This document shows positions 45,901 to 58,816 of a DNA stretch of 64,000 nucleotides, piece after piece. Origin of the DNA: Corythucha ciliata (lineage: Eukaryota > Arthropoda > Insecta > Hemiptera > Tingidae); contig CM075939.1 of assembly GCA_038030265.1 (NCBI GenBank), positions 40,963,253 to 41,027,252 on the forward strand. Direction: 5' to 3'. The notes beneath the pieces are model-generated. The model saw only the letters and a list, made by a program, of their open reading frames with translations. It was not told where the DNA came from and ran no database searches. Within the stretch, counting starts at the first letter, position 1, and each line of letters opens with the position of its first letter. Position numbers and translations under genes: made by a program.

Positions 45901-48900
45901 CAACTCAATACTCAATAAAAAGTCATTGTAGTCGAGTCTCTCGTTCTCGAAGAACAATTTCGCCGATGAAACCCATCTTGGGGGTTTCTGGCATTGCTGA
46001 AACCCCGGGTGTGTTCGTTGGGCATGTGTGTTCGTTGGGTTGTCTCGTTGAAGTAAATCCGTTTCACCTCTGCTGTCTGCCATAGGTACGGCATCATCTC
46101 CAGTCAAGCTGCCTGCCCCTAGATCAAGCGCTAGCTACGCCCCTGACTCTAGCCACTCTAATTTTTGTATCAAGTCCCTGTAGCGTCGATCAGGGAATGA
46201 AAGGGGGGGGGGGAGCAATCGTTATTCAGTGTGCCCCGAGGGACCCATAAACCGCGTCCGACTCTCAATAAAGTCAACTTTGAAAATAAAGGCATTAAAT
46301 TTGAGAAGTGGAATAGAAGGGATTTTTCAAAAAGACCCACAACAGGCCATATATCCGGGGGAATTACGTTACAGTTAATGTGCATATCGGCGAATGTGCA
46401 CATTTGTACCGGTGAATGTGTACATTTGTCGTTTACTCACATCAACTGTAGCAAGTACTTATACCTCGGTGCCTGTGATGATGGCGGTTGCGTTGATGGA
46501 GGGTGGGGGGCTAATTATAGGCGAAAGTACACGATAAACAGGCACCCTGGAAGCAAAATAAAATTGTCTTAAAAAGGCGAGAAGGGGAGCACGCTGAAGT
46601 AAAAAGGAAAGAAGAAGAAAAAAAAAAAAAAAAAAAAAATTAACTTTTAGCGGTGCGATGAATCAGGAAAAAGGACAAGTTTCTTTGACCATAAAGCAGC
46701 TTTCGTAACAAGTTTAAGTTGTAAGGTATTTCCATTCCTTTTTCTTTTGTTTTTTTTGCCAATACGGTAACAGTAAAAAAGAAAAGAATCGAATTTTTAC
46801 GCTTCGGTGGAACCGTCATGTTATACTTCGAGTATACTTACGTACAGTTTGACCAAACTTTTTTCTATCTGCGATATCCTGAACCATTTTAATTGACTAT
46901 TATACCATAAAATCTTTAAAAGGACTAAATTGATAGGTTTAGTGGAGGAGGGGCGGAGAGGTAGGGGTCACGAGAGTGAATCGTTGACACCGCGGAGCTT
47001 CTTTTCAAACATTTTGCAAACAACGCCTTCGTGTTTGTTTGACGTGGACGTGGTGAGGTGGCCGTGGGAGAGGGGGGGGGCTTCTAGAGATTCGCAGTTA
47101 ATTAAAGGAGAACAAGCGAGTTAATGAGTTTCACTCCATTCCTAGTTTCCAACTACAGTCCTTCCTCCCTCCTCCCCCCCCCTCACCAGCGCTCAACACT
47201 ATACAGCCGTTTTTATCTTGAAGAGACGTACTCTCCAATGTCTTTTCCGACCTTTCCATTAGAACTTCTACTTTTATTTTCCTTAAGATGTATAGTAGGT
47301 ACATTCCATCGGTAAAGTACCGTCAGAAACAGCCAGAGTGAGAGCATTGTTCGCGTTGAAAAGAAGCTGGTAGAGGGATAGTGTGTGAGGACTACTACTG
47401 AGTAGGTTGGACGGTGGAAGATGAGGGGGGGGGTTGACAAATTTATGTTGAAGCATTTTAGTTCCATATTAAATAGGTTTTCTCCCAAAAAGGGAAGAAG
47501 TGAAGGCTCTCAAGAGGAGGTGGTGCAGACTTGGAAAAGTTCCCGTCTTTTCGTGACCTGCTTCAGAGTCCTACAAATGTTTGCTTAGCAAAATAATGAC
47601 ATGATTTTGTTTGAAAATTAATCTTAAAAAGTTGTCTTTTCTTGTGTCTGAGGCCAGGATTAATGACATCTTCCGATGTATGAAGATTGCTATTTCAAAA
47701 TTTATTCCATTCCGAGGGTTAATGCGGAGGCTTATTTTTTAAAAAATTTGCAGACCATTTCATTGCACTGTTGTGTGGTATTTGAAAACCGGTGGCTTAC
47801 TCGTTTTTTTTTTTTTTGTCTTCTCTCATTCCCCCCCCCCCCATCGCGTGCGCTTATATCATTCCGCTTGACGCGGGACCATTAAAATTCTCACCGGGGC
47901 AACAATCCGCCCCCTCCCCGCGTTGAGAAGCGAGTGCTTCTGTTGTGTATACGTGTCGCGGAGGTGAACTCGTTTATGAACTGTCTCACTCCTACCCCCG
48001 CGCTTTGATGGGTGAGGAGACAAGCAAAAGTAATAAATTAGGATTTAACATGACAAAAAAAAAAACTTAAGATGAGTTGGTGAGGGGGTTGGTGGGGGGA
48101 TACTTGGAAGTCGCAGCTTGAGTGGTTGAGGTACTGGTTTTTAATGAACACAATTAACTTTGCCATTGATCTTAAATCATTCTTATTTTCCAATATTGTC
48201 AATTTATTAAACCTATCACTCTAAAAATATACGACAACTTGTTGCAGAACGTGTTTTCATTGAGTAACTTAAAAAAAAAAAAAACGTGAACATTCCTTTC
48301 GATTAGATTATCCAGGAGAGCTCACAAATATTGATTTATCAGTTTTGAAACCAAGAAACCATTCAAAAACAGGTGCCCATAACGTCAGAGAACATTCAGT
48401 GCCGTTGAAAATGGAGCAAATTTCCGAATCCAAAGCCAAAACCTCCTCCCGATAATTCCTTTTAAGTTTCTCAATTGACCCCACCAAACCACCTTCTGCC
48501 ATTCTCCCTCCCCCTCCCCTCCCACGAACCACCAGCACTATTTCAATTTGTTTTGGACTTTCAAGAAATGAAGTGAGAAACCAAGGCGATTCTCCAGTGG
48601 ACAAATCGTTATAACTTTCCAACACAGTGAAACTCAAGTTGTCTCCCGCGATAGAACTTGGAAATCTCTTTTCCGTAAACTACCCCCCCCCCCCACCCAC
48701 CCAACCCCCTGACCAAGTCAAAGTGTTGCCGGGGGAAATGGTGATTGAAGGTTGAAAGACGTGCTTATATTGCCACATAATATCGACTATAGCTTTATAT
48801 ATAGGAAAACGACTGTGGGATGGGTTATCGGAGGCGGTGGTGTGGAATTGGTGTGGAACTTTGTCCTTTGAACAATCTTCGCGGGGGAGGGGGGTGAGAA

Positions 48901-49689
48901 ATGAGAAAACTACGGAAGGGGCTTTGCTTCCCCCCCCCCACAACCAACCACAAAAAAGTTGTATGAAACTTTTTAGGAGAGAACTAATTGACTTTTTTGA
49001 GGATGCTCAAACTCGTGCGCTTGAATAGAGAGAGGAAGGAAAGGCGTTATTGAGTTAAAGGCACACTTGTATTAAGCGAGAACGTAATTAATTAACTAGT
49101 AATTTTTTTTAAGCCGTTCAAAATCTCTGGGGCGTAATTTAAGCCTATGAACATGGACAGTGGCGTGCCCAGCAATTTTTTTTTTTAAGGAGGGCGGGTT
49201 TTCGAGTTAAAGTTTTTCAAACTAAGCCGGATATGCGGTTTATGATGAGTCCCTTGGAGAATGGTCAAATGCGGAATGCAGCCGAGGCATGCCAAAACTC
49301 ACCCAATAGGTGTCAGCACCTCTATAAATCAGGCCAAAATGAGCGTTAAGCGACGTTGATGCGTCGTTGGTTTCGGCCGATTTTTATTCAGGAGCGGCTC
49401 AGTGAGGTCCGCGTGCGTCGAGGCTCTTCCTGTAGGACTTGAGGAGTGTCGTTACAACACCCCGCACTGGGTATCTATCTGCGCCTTCCACACTGGAAAA
49501 TACGTCTGACTCTTGAGGGGTGAGAAATCGCTATCGTCTGCGGCAGTCGCGCGGATCCAGGCGCTCAGAGCCTCCTCCTTCCGACTGCGCTAGGTGGGTT
49601 CGAGTCCCTGGCCTCACGTTATGGCTCCGGAAAAGGCGAGGAAATCGTGAAATCCTCAAAACTTGAAATTAATTTCACGCTGTAAATAG
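45901..49689. other. Non-repeat interval with homopolymer runs, no gene recognised
   Basis: About 3.8 kb. Runs of G or C of nine or more occur near 46205, 47830, 48683 and 48930, and an A run of about 23 at 46618. agctacgcccctga near 46133 and cagtggcgtgcccag near 49161 resemble hAT-type MITE ends. Frames of up to 113 codons have no domains. Confidence 0.5.
49540..49625 (+). mobile_element. Possible tRNA-derived SINE remnant
   Basis: A B-box-like ggttcgagtccc at about 49596-49607 follows gcggcagtcgcgcggatcca, which could be a diverged A-box arm. No target duplication seen. Confidence 0.3.
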
Positions 49690-50220
49690 CCTATGCATGC
49701 GCGGTCATTCGATAACGTAACAGTTAATTTTGAAGCTCAAGAATCTGTCTGTGGCACGAATAGTCAATTGTCAAAGCGTGAAGGCTCAATTTGGCAATTT
49801 TTGACGCGCGAATCATCGGATTTGCCATTTCCAGGACAGGAATAATCTATTTAGGCATTTTCAAAGCGTGAATCGTCAGTATAACTATTTATAGGCCACA
49901 TTTATGGAGTCATTGTTTGTCAATTTTAGATAGTTTTTTTTGAGAGATTTTTGATAGTTTTGGGTCCGAGCGAGCGGTCAGTTATGCCGTTATTGGAGCG
50001 ATAATTGCCGGTTTGGCAATTTTTAGAGCGGTAATTAACACGTTTGCCCATTTTGAGGTCAGCAATCGCCAGTTTAGGTATTGCGGTTGGTTAAGGCGCA
50101 AATTGTCAGTTTACCCTTTTTATGGCACATAGTCAGTTTTGCCATCTATAGGGCATGAATAGTAGAACGTCAAGCCAAGGCGAGAACGGTCAGTTTGGCC
50201 ATTTTGGCTTACACCTATAT
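49690..50220 (+). repeat. R30G array, forward
   Basis: Units such as ggcattttcaaagcgtgaat and tttgcccattttgaggtcag, about 30 bp. It is followed directly by reverse R30, the same arrangement as at 56280-57990 and 59090-60850 and, mirrored, at 41160-42190. Confidence 0.8.
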
Positions 50221-50279
50221 TTTCGGTCAGGAAACAATTTCTACAACCCACCCTCAAACTTTTTCTCTGTATGTTTTAT

Positions 50280-51784
50280 GGCTAGTCCGCGGCTAAACTA
50301 GGAAAAAGCGCTAAATCGTGACTAAAGGTGAAAAACATTCCAAGATTGCGGCTAAAAATGATAAAAACACTAATTGTGTCTAAAAAATCGAAAATAGCGT
50401 AAATTCACGGCTGAAAATGAGTAAAAGCGATCATGCCAATAAAGCTGAAATTGAGAAGAAGTACAAATTCGCGGTTTCTGGAGGTAAATTCGGCTAAAAT
50501 CGAGAGAAAGCCCAAATTCATGACTAAAAGTTTAAAAAACTGAATAATTCGACTCTGAAATATGAAGAAAAAGGTAAATTTGCAGCTAAAAAAGAGGGAA
50601 TCACTAATAAATTAGGTCTCATTTGCCTATTAGCACAAAAAAGACGATAATTTGCGGCTAAATTTTGGAAAATGCTGAATCGAGACTGCAATTTTAAAAT
50701 TGAGAAAAAGAGAAATAAACGGCAGATTTCAGGGTTTAGAGGCCAATTTTATCGGTAAAATTGAGAAAAGAAAACTGAACTAAAATGTGCTGCTATTAGG
50801 CCAAGTCCCCGCCTGTAGGGAAAAAACGTTTAATTCTTGGCGTCTAAAACCGAGAAAAACGTTAATTCAAGGCGAGAATTGCGTAAAATGGTCAAATCAC
50901 GGCTAAAATTGAGGAAAATTGTCAATTTGTAAATCGAAGAGAGAAATGGTGCTTTAATTTGCGGAATAAAATTGGAAAAAAAACGGTAATTATCGGCAAA
51001 AATAGGATAAAAACGCTAATTTAGTGGCTGAAATTGAGAAAAATCAATAGTTCGCGGATAGAAGTGGGAAAAGGCGCTAATTTACGGCTAAAATGAAAGA
51101 AACCGTTGATTCGCAACTGAAATTGGAAAAACCCGCTGCTAGTTTGTGGTTTCTGCGAACCAATTCGGCTAAAATGGACAAAAAGGGCTAATTCGTGTCT
51201 AAAAGTAAAAAATACATATACTTTGACGTTGAAATAGAGAAAAGGCAATTTCGCGGCTAAAATAAAGAAAAAGCACTATACGCGGTAAAAACTTGGACAA
51301 ACTGCTACAAGTCGCGCGGCTAAATTTAGAAAAAATACCAATTTGTCGTGACTGGAGGCAATTTTGTCATAAATAACAGAAAAACAACTAATTCATGAAT
51401 TAAAGGGGGGGGGGGATGTTGCCAATGTACTGCCAAAATGGAGAAAACCGGTAGTACACCGGTAGTACACCGGCTTATTCGTAAAAGTGAAAAACGGCTG
51501 ATTCGCGGCTAAAATTGAGGAAAACGCCAAGTTGCGGTTTAAGAGGAGACAACTTTGTCTTGCAAAATGTGGAAAAATGGCTAATTCTCTGCTAAACTTG
51601 AGTAAAACGGCTATCCGTGTCCAAATTGTTTTGAGATAAAGTGCTACTACGTGACTAAAAATTATAAACAGCTGCGCTCATTGCGCTAGAAAAAAGCACC
51701 ATTTTGAAGTTTATGGAGACAAATTCGCCAAAATTCCAGAAAAGGCGGAAATTCATGCCTGTAAGTAAAAAAAATATGATTCTT
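50280..51784 (-). repeat. R30 array, reverse
   Basis: 1.5 kb of gctaattcgcggctaaaatt-type units with occasional tttctggaggtaaattcggc variants. It meets a forward array at about 51785 with no spacer. Confidence 0.9.
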
Positions 51785-52965
51785 TTCTATTTTGGCCGCG
51801 CATGAGCTTTTGCTCTAATTTTAGCCGCTATTGGCGGTTTTTCTTGTGAACTCGCGATTTTAATCCATTTTATCAGGGGGCCTATTCTCTAACTCCGAAG
51901 CAATAGCTTTTTCGCAGTCATATGTTTATTTCATTAATTTTCTTCAAACAAATGAATGAAATAGACACATGGCTGGCGAAAAAAATATTGCTTGTTGTTA
52001 GAGAATAGGCCCCCAGGAATGTATTTACAGCGATTTTTGGCTGTGAAATTGCGTTTGTCCTAATTTCAGCCGCGAATTACCAATTTTTACTTTATTTTAG
52101 CCTCGATTCTCTTATGTTTATCCGCGTTTTTATTCATTTTAACCGCGAACGAGCGCTTTTTGTCAATTTAAGCAACAAATGAACACATTTATCTCTATTT
52201 TAGCGGGAGGTTCGCAGGTTTTTATTGTTTTAGGTGTGAATTTGTGGGTTTTATCAATAATGTACCCGTGAATTAGCGGTTTTTCCTCTCAATAACAGCG
52301 TCGCAGTGGTTCAGAATCTTGGGGGAAGCAGTGTTTCTACCGTTTGTGCGGTAAAAACCGTTGTTCCGCGTTCAAAAACTCTTTGTTTTACCGTTGTTTA
52401 GCCGTAAATTCAAGGATTTTTTCAAGTTTATCAGTGGATTAGCGTTTTTCTCTATTTTAGCCGCGATAGAGCGTTTTCTTTCAGTTATCAGCTATGCTAA
52501 CGATTGTATTTTCTCAAGTTTTTCCGGGAATTAGAGCTATCAATTTAGACATGAATTAATGATTTTTGTCAAGAATTAGCGATTTTTTCTCTTTTAGCCG
52601 TGCGAATTAAACTTTGTCTCAATTTTATGGCGCGAATAGGCGCTTTTTCTCAATTATGGCTATGAATTCTCGTTTTGCTCAATTTACCGCTACTTTGCGC
52701 TTTTCCGTTATATTTTAGCTGCGAATATTAGCGCTTTTTTTCAATTTTTCGGCGCGTACTTGCCCGCAAAATTAGCACATTAGCAATCCTTCTTTATTTT
52801 AGACGCTATAGAAACTTTTAGCTTATTTTCTCTATTCAGTCACGAAGTTGACTTCAGATATTTTAAATTGGCGTATTATTTCTCTTAATTTTAGTGGCAA
52901 ATGAGCGCGTGTACCCAAAATTTTCAGTGAATCAACGCTTTTGTTAGAACCTAAAAATCCTTATT
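51785..52965 (+). repeat. R30 array, forward
   Basis: Units such as attttggccgcgcatgagct and ttttaaccgcgaacgagcgc. Interrupted by a 139-bp MITE at 51876. More diverged toward 52300-52400 and continuing to about 52965. Confidence 0.85.
51876..52014. mobile_element. 139-bp MITE with ~40-bp terminal inverted repeats
   Basis: The ends are perfect inverted 18-mers, gggggcctattctctaac and its complement, with imperfect pairing continuing through gaagcaatagctttttcgc. The interior is AT-rich. The superfamily is not assignable because target duplications are ambiguous (agg or a few bases). It sits 90 bp from the point where the R30 arrays switch orientation. Confidence 0.75.
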
Positions 52966-53706
52966 TTTACATTTTTAAGCAATTTGGGGGCCTCGTCTGA
53001 ACGGCGGCTTGGGGGGTCAGACCCCCTCCCCGCTACGTTGCACGTTGGTACGCTACTAGTTTCAATATGGCCGAAATAAGTCCCTGGAGCAAGTTTCGAG
53101 GGAAATGACGGAATAATTTGTGCACGCTTTCACGAGCCCCCCCCCCACACCTCACACTATTGGTTCTGCCATCGTATAGGGTCGTAGGCCATTCAGCGAG
53201 GTCATTGGCATAGGCCTCTACCGTTTATTCGAGCTTTTATTCTTAATTTTAACCGTGTACTTGCCCAAAGGACAGCAGATTAACTGGGAGGAGTATACAC
53301 ACTTCCTGGGATGAGCAAGTGGGTCTTTACAAGGAGCTGAATCCCTCCACCATCCACTCCATTAAACTCCGCACTACGCCGGAAAATACCCCGCGAGGAG
53401 AAAGAGGTGTTTCACCGCGAGAAAATATTTTTTGTTTTCCGCGTTTAAAAACTCTTTGTTTTATACTCATATGGTACGACCACTAAACCAAATGGTTGGG
53501 CGGGGAGGAGGTTAGGGTTTTTTTCAATTTAAAAATCTTGTAAATGAAACTATTCTATGGAAGCTGTAAAACAATTTTAAGACGTACGCATCAATTGTGT
53601 GTACACAATTTCTTCAAGCCCTCGCACTCAATCAACAAATTAGGACCGGATTGAGAGGTTTATTTTAGGTCTGGGAGTTTCGCTCTCTTCTCGCTACTCC
53701 CCTTGT

Positions 53707-53716
53707 CCATATATGG
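53707..53716. promoter_or_regulatory. Perfect CArG box (ccatatatgg)
   Basis: Matches the SRF/MADS consensus CC(A/T)6GG exactly, in a non-repeat region. There is no neighbouring gene to regulate, so function is unknown and a chance match is possible. Confidence 0.2.
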
Positions 53717-54084
53717 AGGGTAATAGTTTTGAATTGTTAATCCTTTGAGGATTTCTTGCCGGAAAAGGTCAAAGAAAAGTTTTTATTTATTGTCCTCATT
53801 AAGGATTTAACAATGGCAACAATATTGCTTGGAGTGTGTAGTGATTGAGGAAGGTAGGAAATTCTTTTTAAAGTAGAATCTATGATCTTTGTTGTTTTAC
53901 AAAATAAATTAAAGATGATTAAAAATAAAATAGCTATAGTGGATTTTTCTATTGTGATTCTACGGCTTTTTTGCCTTTTTAATCTCTAAATAAGTCACTA
54001 GCTCGAGCAGATTTGTAGATCGGACCGAAACGACCCCTCAGCGCCCCAGCCATCTGCGTCCACTGTTTTATCACCGTGGATTTC

Positions 54085-54124
54085 AGCGGGGCATAAATAA
54101 GTGGCGAAATTGAAACGTTTCAAT
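54085..54124 (+). promoter_or_regulatory. TATA-like site and perfect 16-bp palindrome
   Basis: cataaata at 54092-54099 lies just before the perfect palindrome attgaaacgtttcaat at 54109-54124. Could be a transcription-factor dimer site near a promoter. No supported gene downstream. Confidence 0.2.
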
Positions 54125-56279
54125 GTTAATCAAACATCTCCGATCTCCTTTTGTCTTCTAAGAATCGCTTCAACCGGTCCTTTTACAGCGCTGATTGGTG
54201 CGGCTCGCGGTTCTTGGTCTTATACAAAGCCTTCAAACCTCTTTCCCGGTTGTTCATCGCGTGCTACAGAAAAGGCCATAGAAACGGCGTGCTCCTCTCC
54301 TTTGCTCTTTCACACCCTTTCGCCTTCCCTCGCAGTCGTCATCATCGTAACAATAAGAAAGGCAGGGTCGAGTCCGCGAGTCGCACATAACTATTGATGG
54401 GGGGGGGGGCAATGAAAGAGTGGGGCTTCTTGGAATGAGGTTCGACGCTAATTATATGCGTGTCGTCTATTCAAGAGTCAAATTCAAATTTGAATAGAAG
54501 AAAAACCCGCCCGAACGAAACAGACGTCAAACATCCCGCGGATCTGCACGTGGTCCTTCTCAAATGCGTAGAAGAGGGGGGGGGACGAGACTGGCCGTAT
54601 ATTGTGAGAATGGGAAGAGGGTAAACTCGTTCCGTTTTATGGGCCCGCGAAAAATATTTCTGTACCAAAAAATTCATTAAGAATCACAAACTTATAATCT
54701 CACCTATCTTGCTCGTCGAGCAAAACTGGGAAGAGAGGGAAAAATTAACGACCTCAAATACTCCGTTTGCTTCACAATAAAACGTGTTATTTAAGACTTT
54801 TGTTTTTTCGGCTTTCAAATTGATTCCATAAGGGTTTTCGCCATAAATTTTGAGTTGCCGAGTGGCCACTTCACACGTCGAACTATTCCACCAATCGCTT
54901 CACCTTCTTAGCGTTGCTCATTTCAACGGCCCGTCCTTAATTCCTAACATCAAGATATTTGGAGGGCCCAATTCATTCCAAACACCATCCGAATTACCTG
55001 GTACCGGTGGTGCTCCTATTTTCCTGACTATATTATATTACGACTGGTCCTATGACGTTAAATCTCGGGTTAATTAACAAAAAAGAAAGAAAAAAAACAT
55101 CACCTTTTGGCAGTTTGCTACATTTTTTGTCTCGAGAATTTTCGAGTCCTCATTTGTTTCTTTCGTGAGTTTCTCTGATAGTGAGAAAGGACTCTTTGGT
55201 ATGCTTTTTTTTCACTCAAAAGGCATTTTTTTCTCTTCCGCTTATTTCATTCGCAACTTTTTTTCATTGTTTTGCATATTTTTACTCAAAAATATTTACG
55301 TTCCTTAAAAATCTGATTCGCGTATACGAACAGTTCTCCCACGGGGTTGGCGGCGGAAGAGGTGGTGAAGGAGGAGGTAGAGGGAAGGAGTTCAATATCT
55401 TCGGAAAGAACAATTTATAAATAGTATATCCGCTTATTATTAAAAAGGGCGCCATCATCGGCTGGAAAGCGTTAAAAAGTCATTGTTATAGAGCCCCCCG
55501 AGGAAATAAAATAGGGCTGCCTCACGTGAGATCCCATTTTTCTTGGGTTTCTTGGTGTATAGGGAGTTGCATTAAAATAACGTCCAACGAAATAGCCAAG
55601 CAAAAAAAAAAGAGCAACTCGTTTTTAATGGGACGATGTAGAATGGTCGAAACAATAAAACAAAAAGTAGTTCAATTGAATTAGTGAATATTTCCGTTTG
55701 AATTTGAAACAATGGATATAGGGCATGCCTTAATTCTAAGAGAAAATAGAGCATCAGCACCGAAAAATTCATTTTCTTAGGAAAATGGTCAGATTACCCG
55801 GGCTCCGTTATCGACAAATATCGTATCAGAGGACGAAGTTGCGTTGCAGTGGTCCCAAGCGGTCCCTGGTGGTAGTGACCAAATGTCGCGAATGAGTTTC
55901 AAGAACTCTTGCTATGTATTTCATACCAAAATCTCGCAATGCCGCGGATATTCAGCCAGTATCCAGGGGCGTAGGTACGGGGGGATATGGGGGATAGATC
56001 CCCCCCCCCTAGAGTTACAAGTACACGAACGAAGGGACACTAGTGCCAACGCTCTACTCTAAAGAACACCATAACATCCAAATCCATAAATCTCCAAAAA
56101 TGAGTGTTTCTCGTTGAAGTTAGTTTTAGCAGATTTTCTGGACTTTGAGCAGACCCGGAGCAGAAACCCGGTCATACGACCAAGGAACTTGAAACTCGTG
56201 ACACTCTATAAGTCAGCCGAAGAATTAACAATCAATCTCACACAAATTCGGGGCGTGGAACTGGAAGCCACATCGTAGG

Positions 56280-57990
56280 TAGCCATTTTTAGGGCGTGAA
56301 TAGCCATTCAAGCCATTTTTTTTTGCGCACAATATAGTAACCAACATCAGATGGACCAACGCTGGAGAGGCCGATCAGCTAGCGTTGGTGAGGTGAGGAA
56401 CTACCCATGTCCGGTGCACACAAGCGAGGGATCAGTTCATCATTTTAAGGGACATAATGCCATGTTTGGCCATTTTATTGCTACAGATAGCCATTTTGAA
56501 GGCGCGACTTGTCTTTAACACCATCTGTAGCCTCTGTAGGACGCAAATGATCATGATCAGATTGACCGTTTGTAGAGCGTGCATAGCCAGAATACGAATG
56601 TGCCATTTTTATAGAGCGCAAATAACCGGTTTTGCTATTTTTAGGGCATGACTCGTCAGTTCAAACAAGTTCAACGTGAAATTGCTCAGTTTGGTTATTT
56701 TTTACGCGCGAAATGGTCGATTTTGCAAATATTCTCGACTTTGAGCAGACCGAAAAGGTCCGCGTGCTTCCAGCTGCTTCCTTGGACTTCAGACCCCACG
56801 CAGTAGCTTACCGATGTAGGGGGAACCGCCCCAGATCAGACGGGCCCCCCGAAAAGCTTAAATACGGATAAATGAGGATTTTTAGGTTATCCATGGATGT
56901 AGGTATGTGAAGAGGTCGGACGGTTGGACAGCGATTCGGCTACTTTCTACGAATTTCAATTTATTTGATTTGATGGAGAACATAGCGTTGCAAGTGATAT
57001 CAGCAAAGACTGTGGGCCAAATATTCGATTGAGCCCCCGAAAACGCTAGTCTGGTGGCTCAAATTGAGAAAATTCGCGCTATCTTGAGGAAAATTCACGG
57101 CTAAAAAGAGAAAATACACCGTGCCCCCAGTTTCATTAGGTCCTTCAACATAAATTTTAAAAAACCGTTAATATTCGTGACTACAACTGCGAAAAAGCGC
57201 TGATTGATTGTCTCGCAATGTAACTTCCAGACTAAAATTGAGACAAAATCGCTAATTCGCGGTGAATGGTTGCCATTCTACGAATAAATTGAGGAAATCA
57301 ACGCAAAAGGCTTGTTTTTTGACCAACCCCGCGGTTAAAATTGAGATAACACGTATGATATTGACCAAAAAAAGACGCTTTCAGGTGAAAATTTGGCAAA
57401 AATTGCAAATTCACAACTGAAATTGCGAAAAATCGCTAATTTGCAATGTGCGGGTATAAAGTCGAAGAAAAACCTTAATTCGTGGATACAAATGAAGAAA
57501 ATCAACTAGAAAAAATCACTAATTAGTCCGGCTACAATTAAGAAAAACGCTAATTTCCGGTTCATATTGGGAAGAAGTGATAATTCTCTGCAAAAATGGA
57601 AAAAACTTTTGCAGCTTAATTAGAGGAAAACAACAATTCTTAGCAAAAATCGAGAAAATTCGGTTAATGCAAGGGTTGGGAACGCTACTACGCTGCTAAA
57701 ATTGAGAAAAAGCGCAAATTCGCTGCTAACATTGAGGAAAATCAATAATTCTCGGATGAAGTGTGGTTGAACAACTGAAATTGGTTGGTTGAAATTGGTG
57801 TGGTTGAAAAAACTGGAAATTCCTGCACGTCTATAAGTAAAAACAACGCTGATTCACGGGCTAGAACTAAGAAGAAGCAATAATCTGTACATAAAAGTAT
57901 CATCAAATTGCTAATACATACGGTGCTGAAAATGTGAAAAACCCGCTAATTTGCGGGTAATATTTATAAAATAAATAATTAGTCTGGCCA
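56280..57990. repeat. Composite repeat module, copy 1 (R30G, dispersed segment, reverse R30)
   Basis: R30G units (56280-56740), a non-satellite segment of about 300 bp (56750-57060, with gttggacagcgattcggcta) and a reverse R30 array (57060-57990). From about 56640 it aligns with 59090 onward, in the same order and orientation, diverged but clear (tttggttattttttacgcgc is identical in both). A short ggtaaa microsatellite follows near 58015. Confidence 0.75.
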
Positions 57991-58348
57991 AAATTAAGAG
58001 ATTTTAAATGTTAAGGTAAAGGTAAAGGTAAAGGGCGAAATTACCCCCTGTAACGAGATTTCAATCTGATCCCCCCCTAGGACAAATTGCTACCTACGCC
58101 ACTCGTAGGTATTCGTCTCTTCGTCAGGCTCTGAGTGCTATTTTTAGGGCTTGCAACCCTATGCTCTGTCACAAAAAAAAACCCGAAACTTGCAATTTTG
58201 CTCAAATTACGACCGTAGACTTGCAATTTCGCATTGCGCGAGGTAGGTACTCGAACTCACAAAATCACGGAAATATAATATCCCTAAATGTTATAATTAC
58301 ACGGCTATTTGTCAGGCTATGGGTGCAGTCGGGGCTGGCTCGCCCACG

Positions 58349-58512
58349 CCGCGCACCCACTAAAAAAAAAGGGGCCCAGAAAGTTCCTATTTCACGAAAA
58401 TAAAGGCAAGAAACAAGCAATTTTGCTTTAGCAAATATTTGAAAATTTCAAGAAGAACTTTCTGGGCCGTTTTAGTGCATTTCATTCAAATTTTTTTAGT
58501 AGGTGCGGGATT
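58349..58512. mobile_element. Small MITE-like inverted repeat
   Basis: The left end gcgcacccactaaa...ggcccagaaagttc and right end gaactttctgggcc...tttagtaggtgcggg are reverse complements with gaps, around an AT-rich middle of about 70 bp. No clear target duplication. Confidence 0.55.
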
Positions 58513-58644
58513 GCTAAAGATGGGAATCAACGGGTCTACCGCGCGCTTGAGCTGCATTTACTCTCCAGAGCGCGGATACAGAGTTTTTCTCAAATGAGGG
58601 CACACAAAGTAGTTCCTCCGCGAGGGGAAAGAAATTCCCCTCCA

Positions 58645-58816
58645 ATCATCCTCGTATTAAAATGCAGACCCCCCCTCCCTCATAAGATTCGGATTGTTTG
58701 ATCCAGAAATTGCTGATTTTACAGCAGAAAATCATCCTCGTATTAAAATACAGACCCCCCCTCCCTCATAAGATTCGGATTGTTTGATCCAGAAATTGCT
58801 GATTTTACAGCAGAAA
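58645..58816 (+). repeat. Perfect-looking 86-bp tandem duplication
   Basis: atcatcctcgtattaaaatg begins at 58645 and recurs at 58731. The two units differ at one base that I can see (atgcag against atacag). It is recent and unlike the diverged satellites around it. Confidence 0.85.

Larger units (their letters stand above)
52966..56279. other. Non-repeat interval, no gene recognised
   Basis: About 3.3 kb. Frames reach 98 codons without domains. A CpG-rich stretch lies around 54160-54300. ccaggggcgtaggtacgggg near 55963 and gtcagaccccctccccgcta near 53017 look like ends of degraded DNA transposons. G/C homopolymer runs recur at 53137, 54400, 54577 and 56000. Confidence 0.5.
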
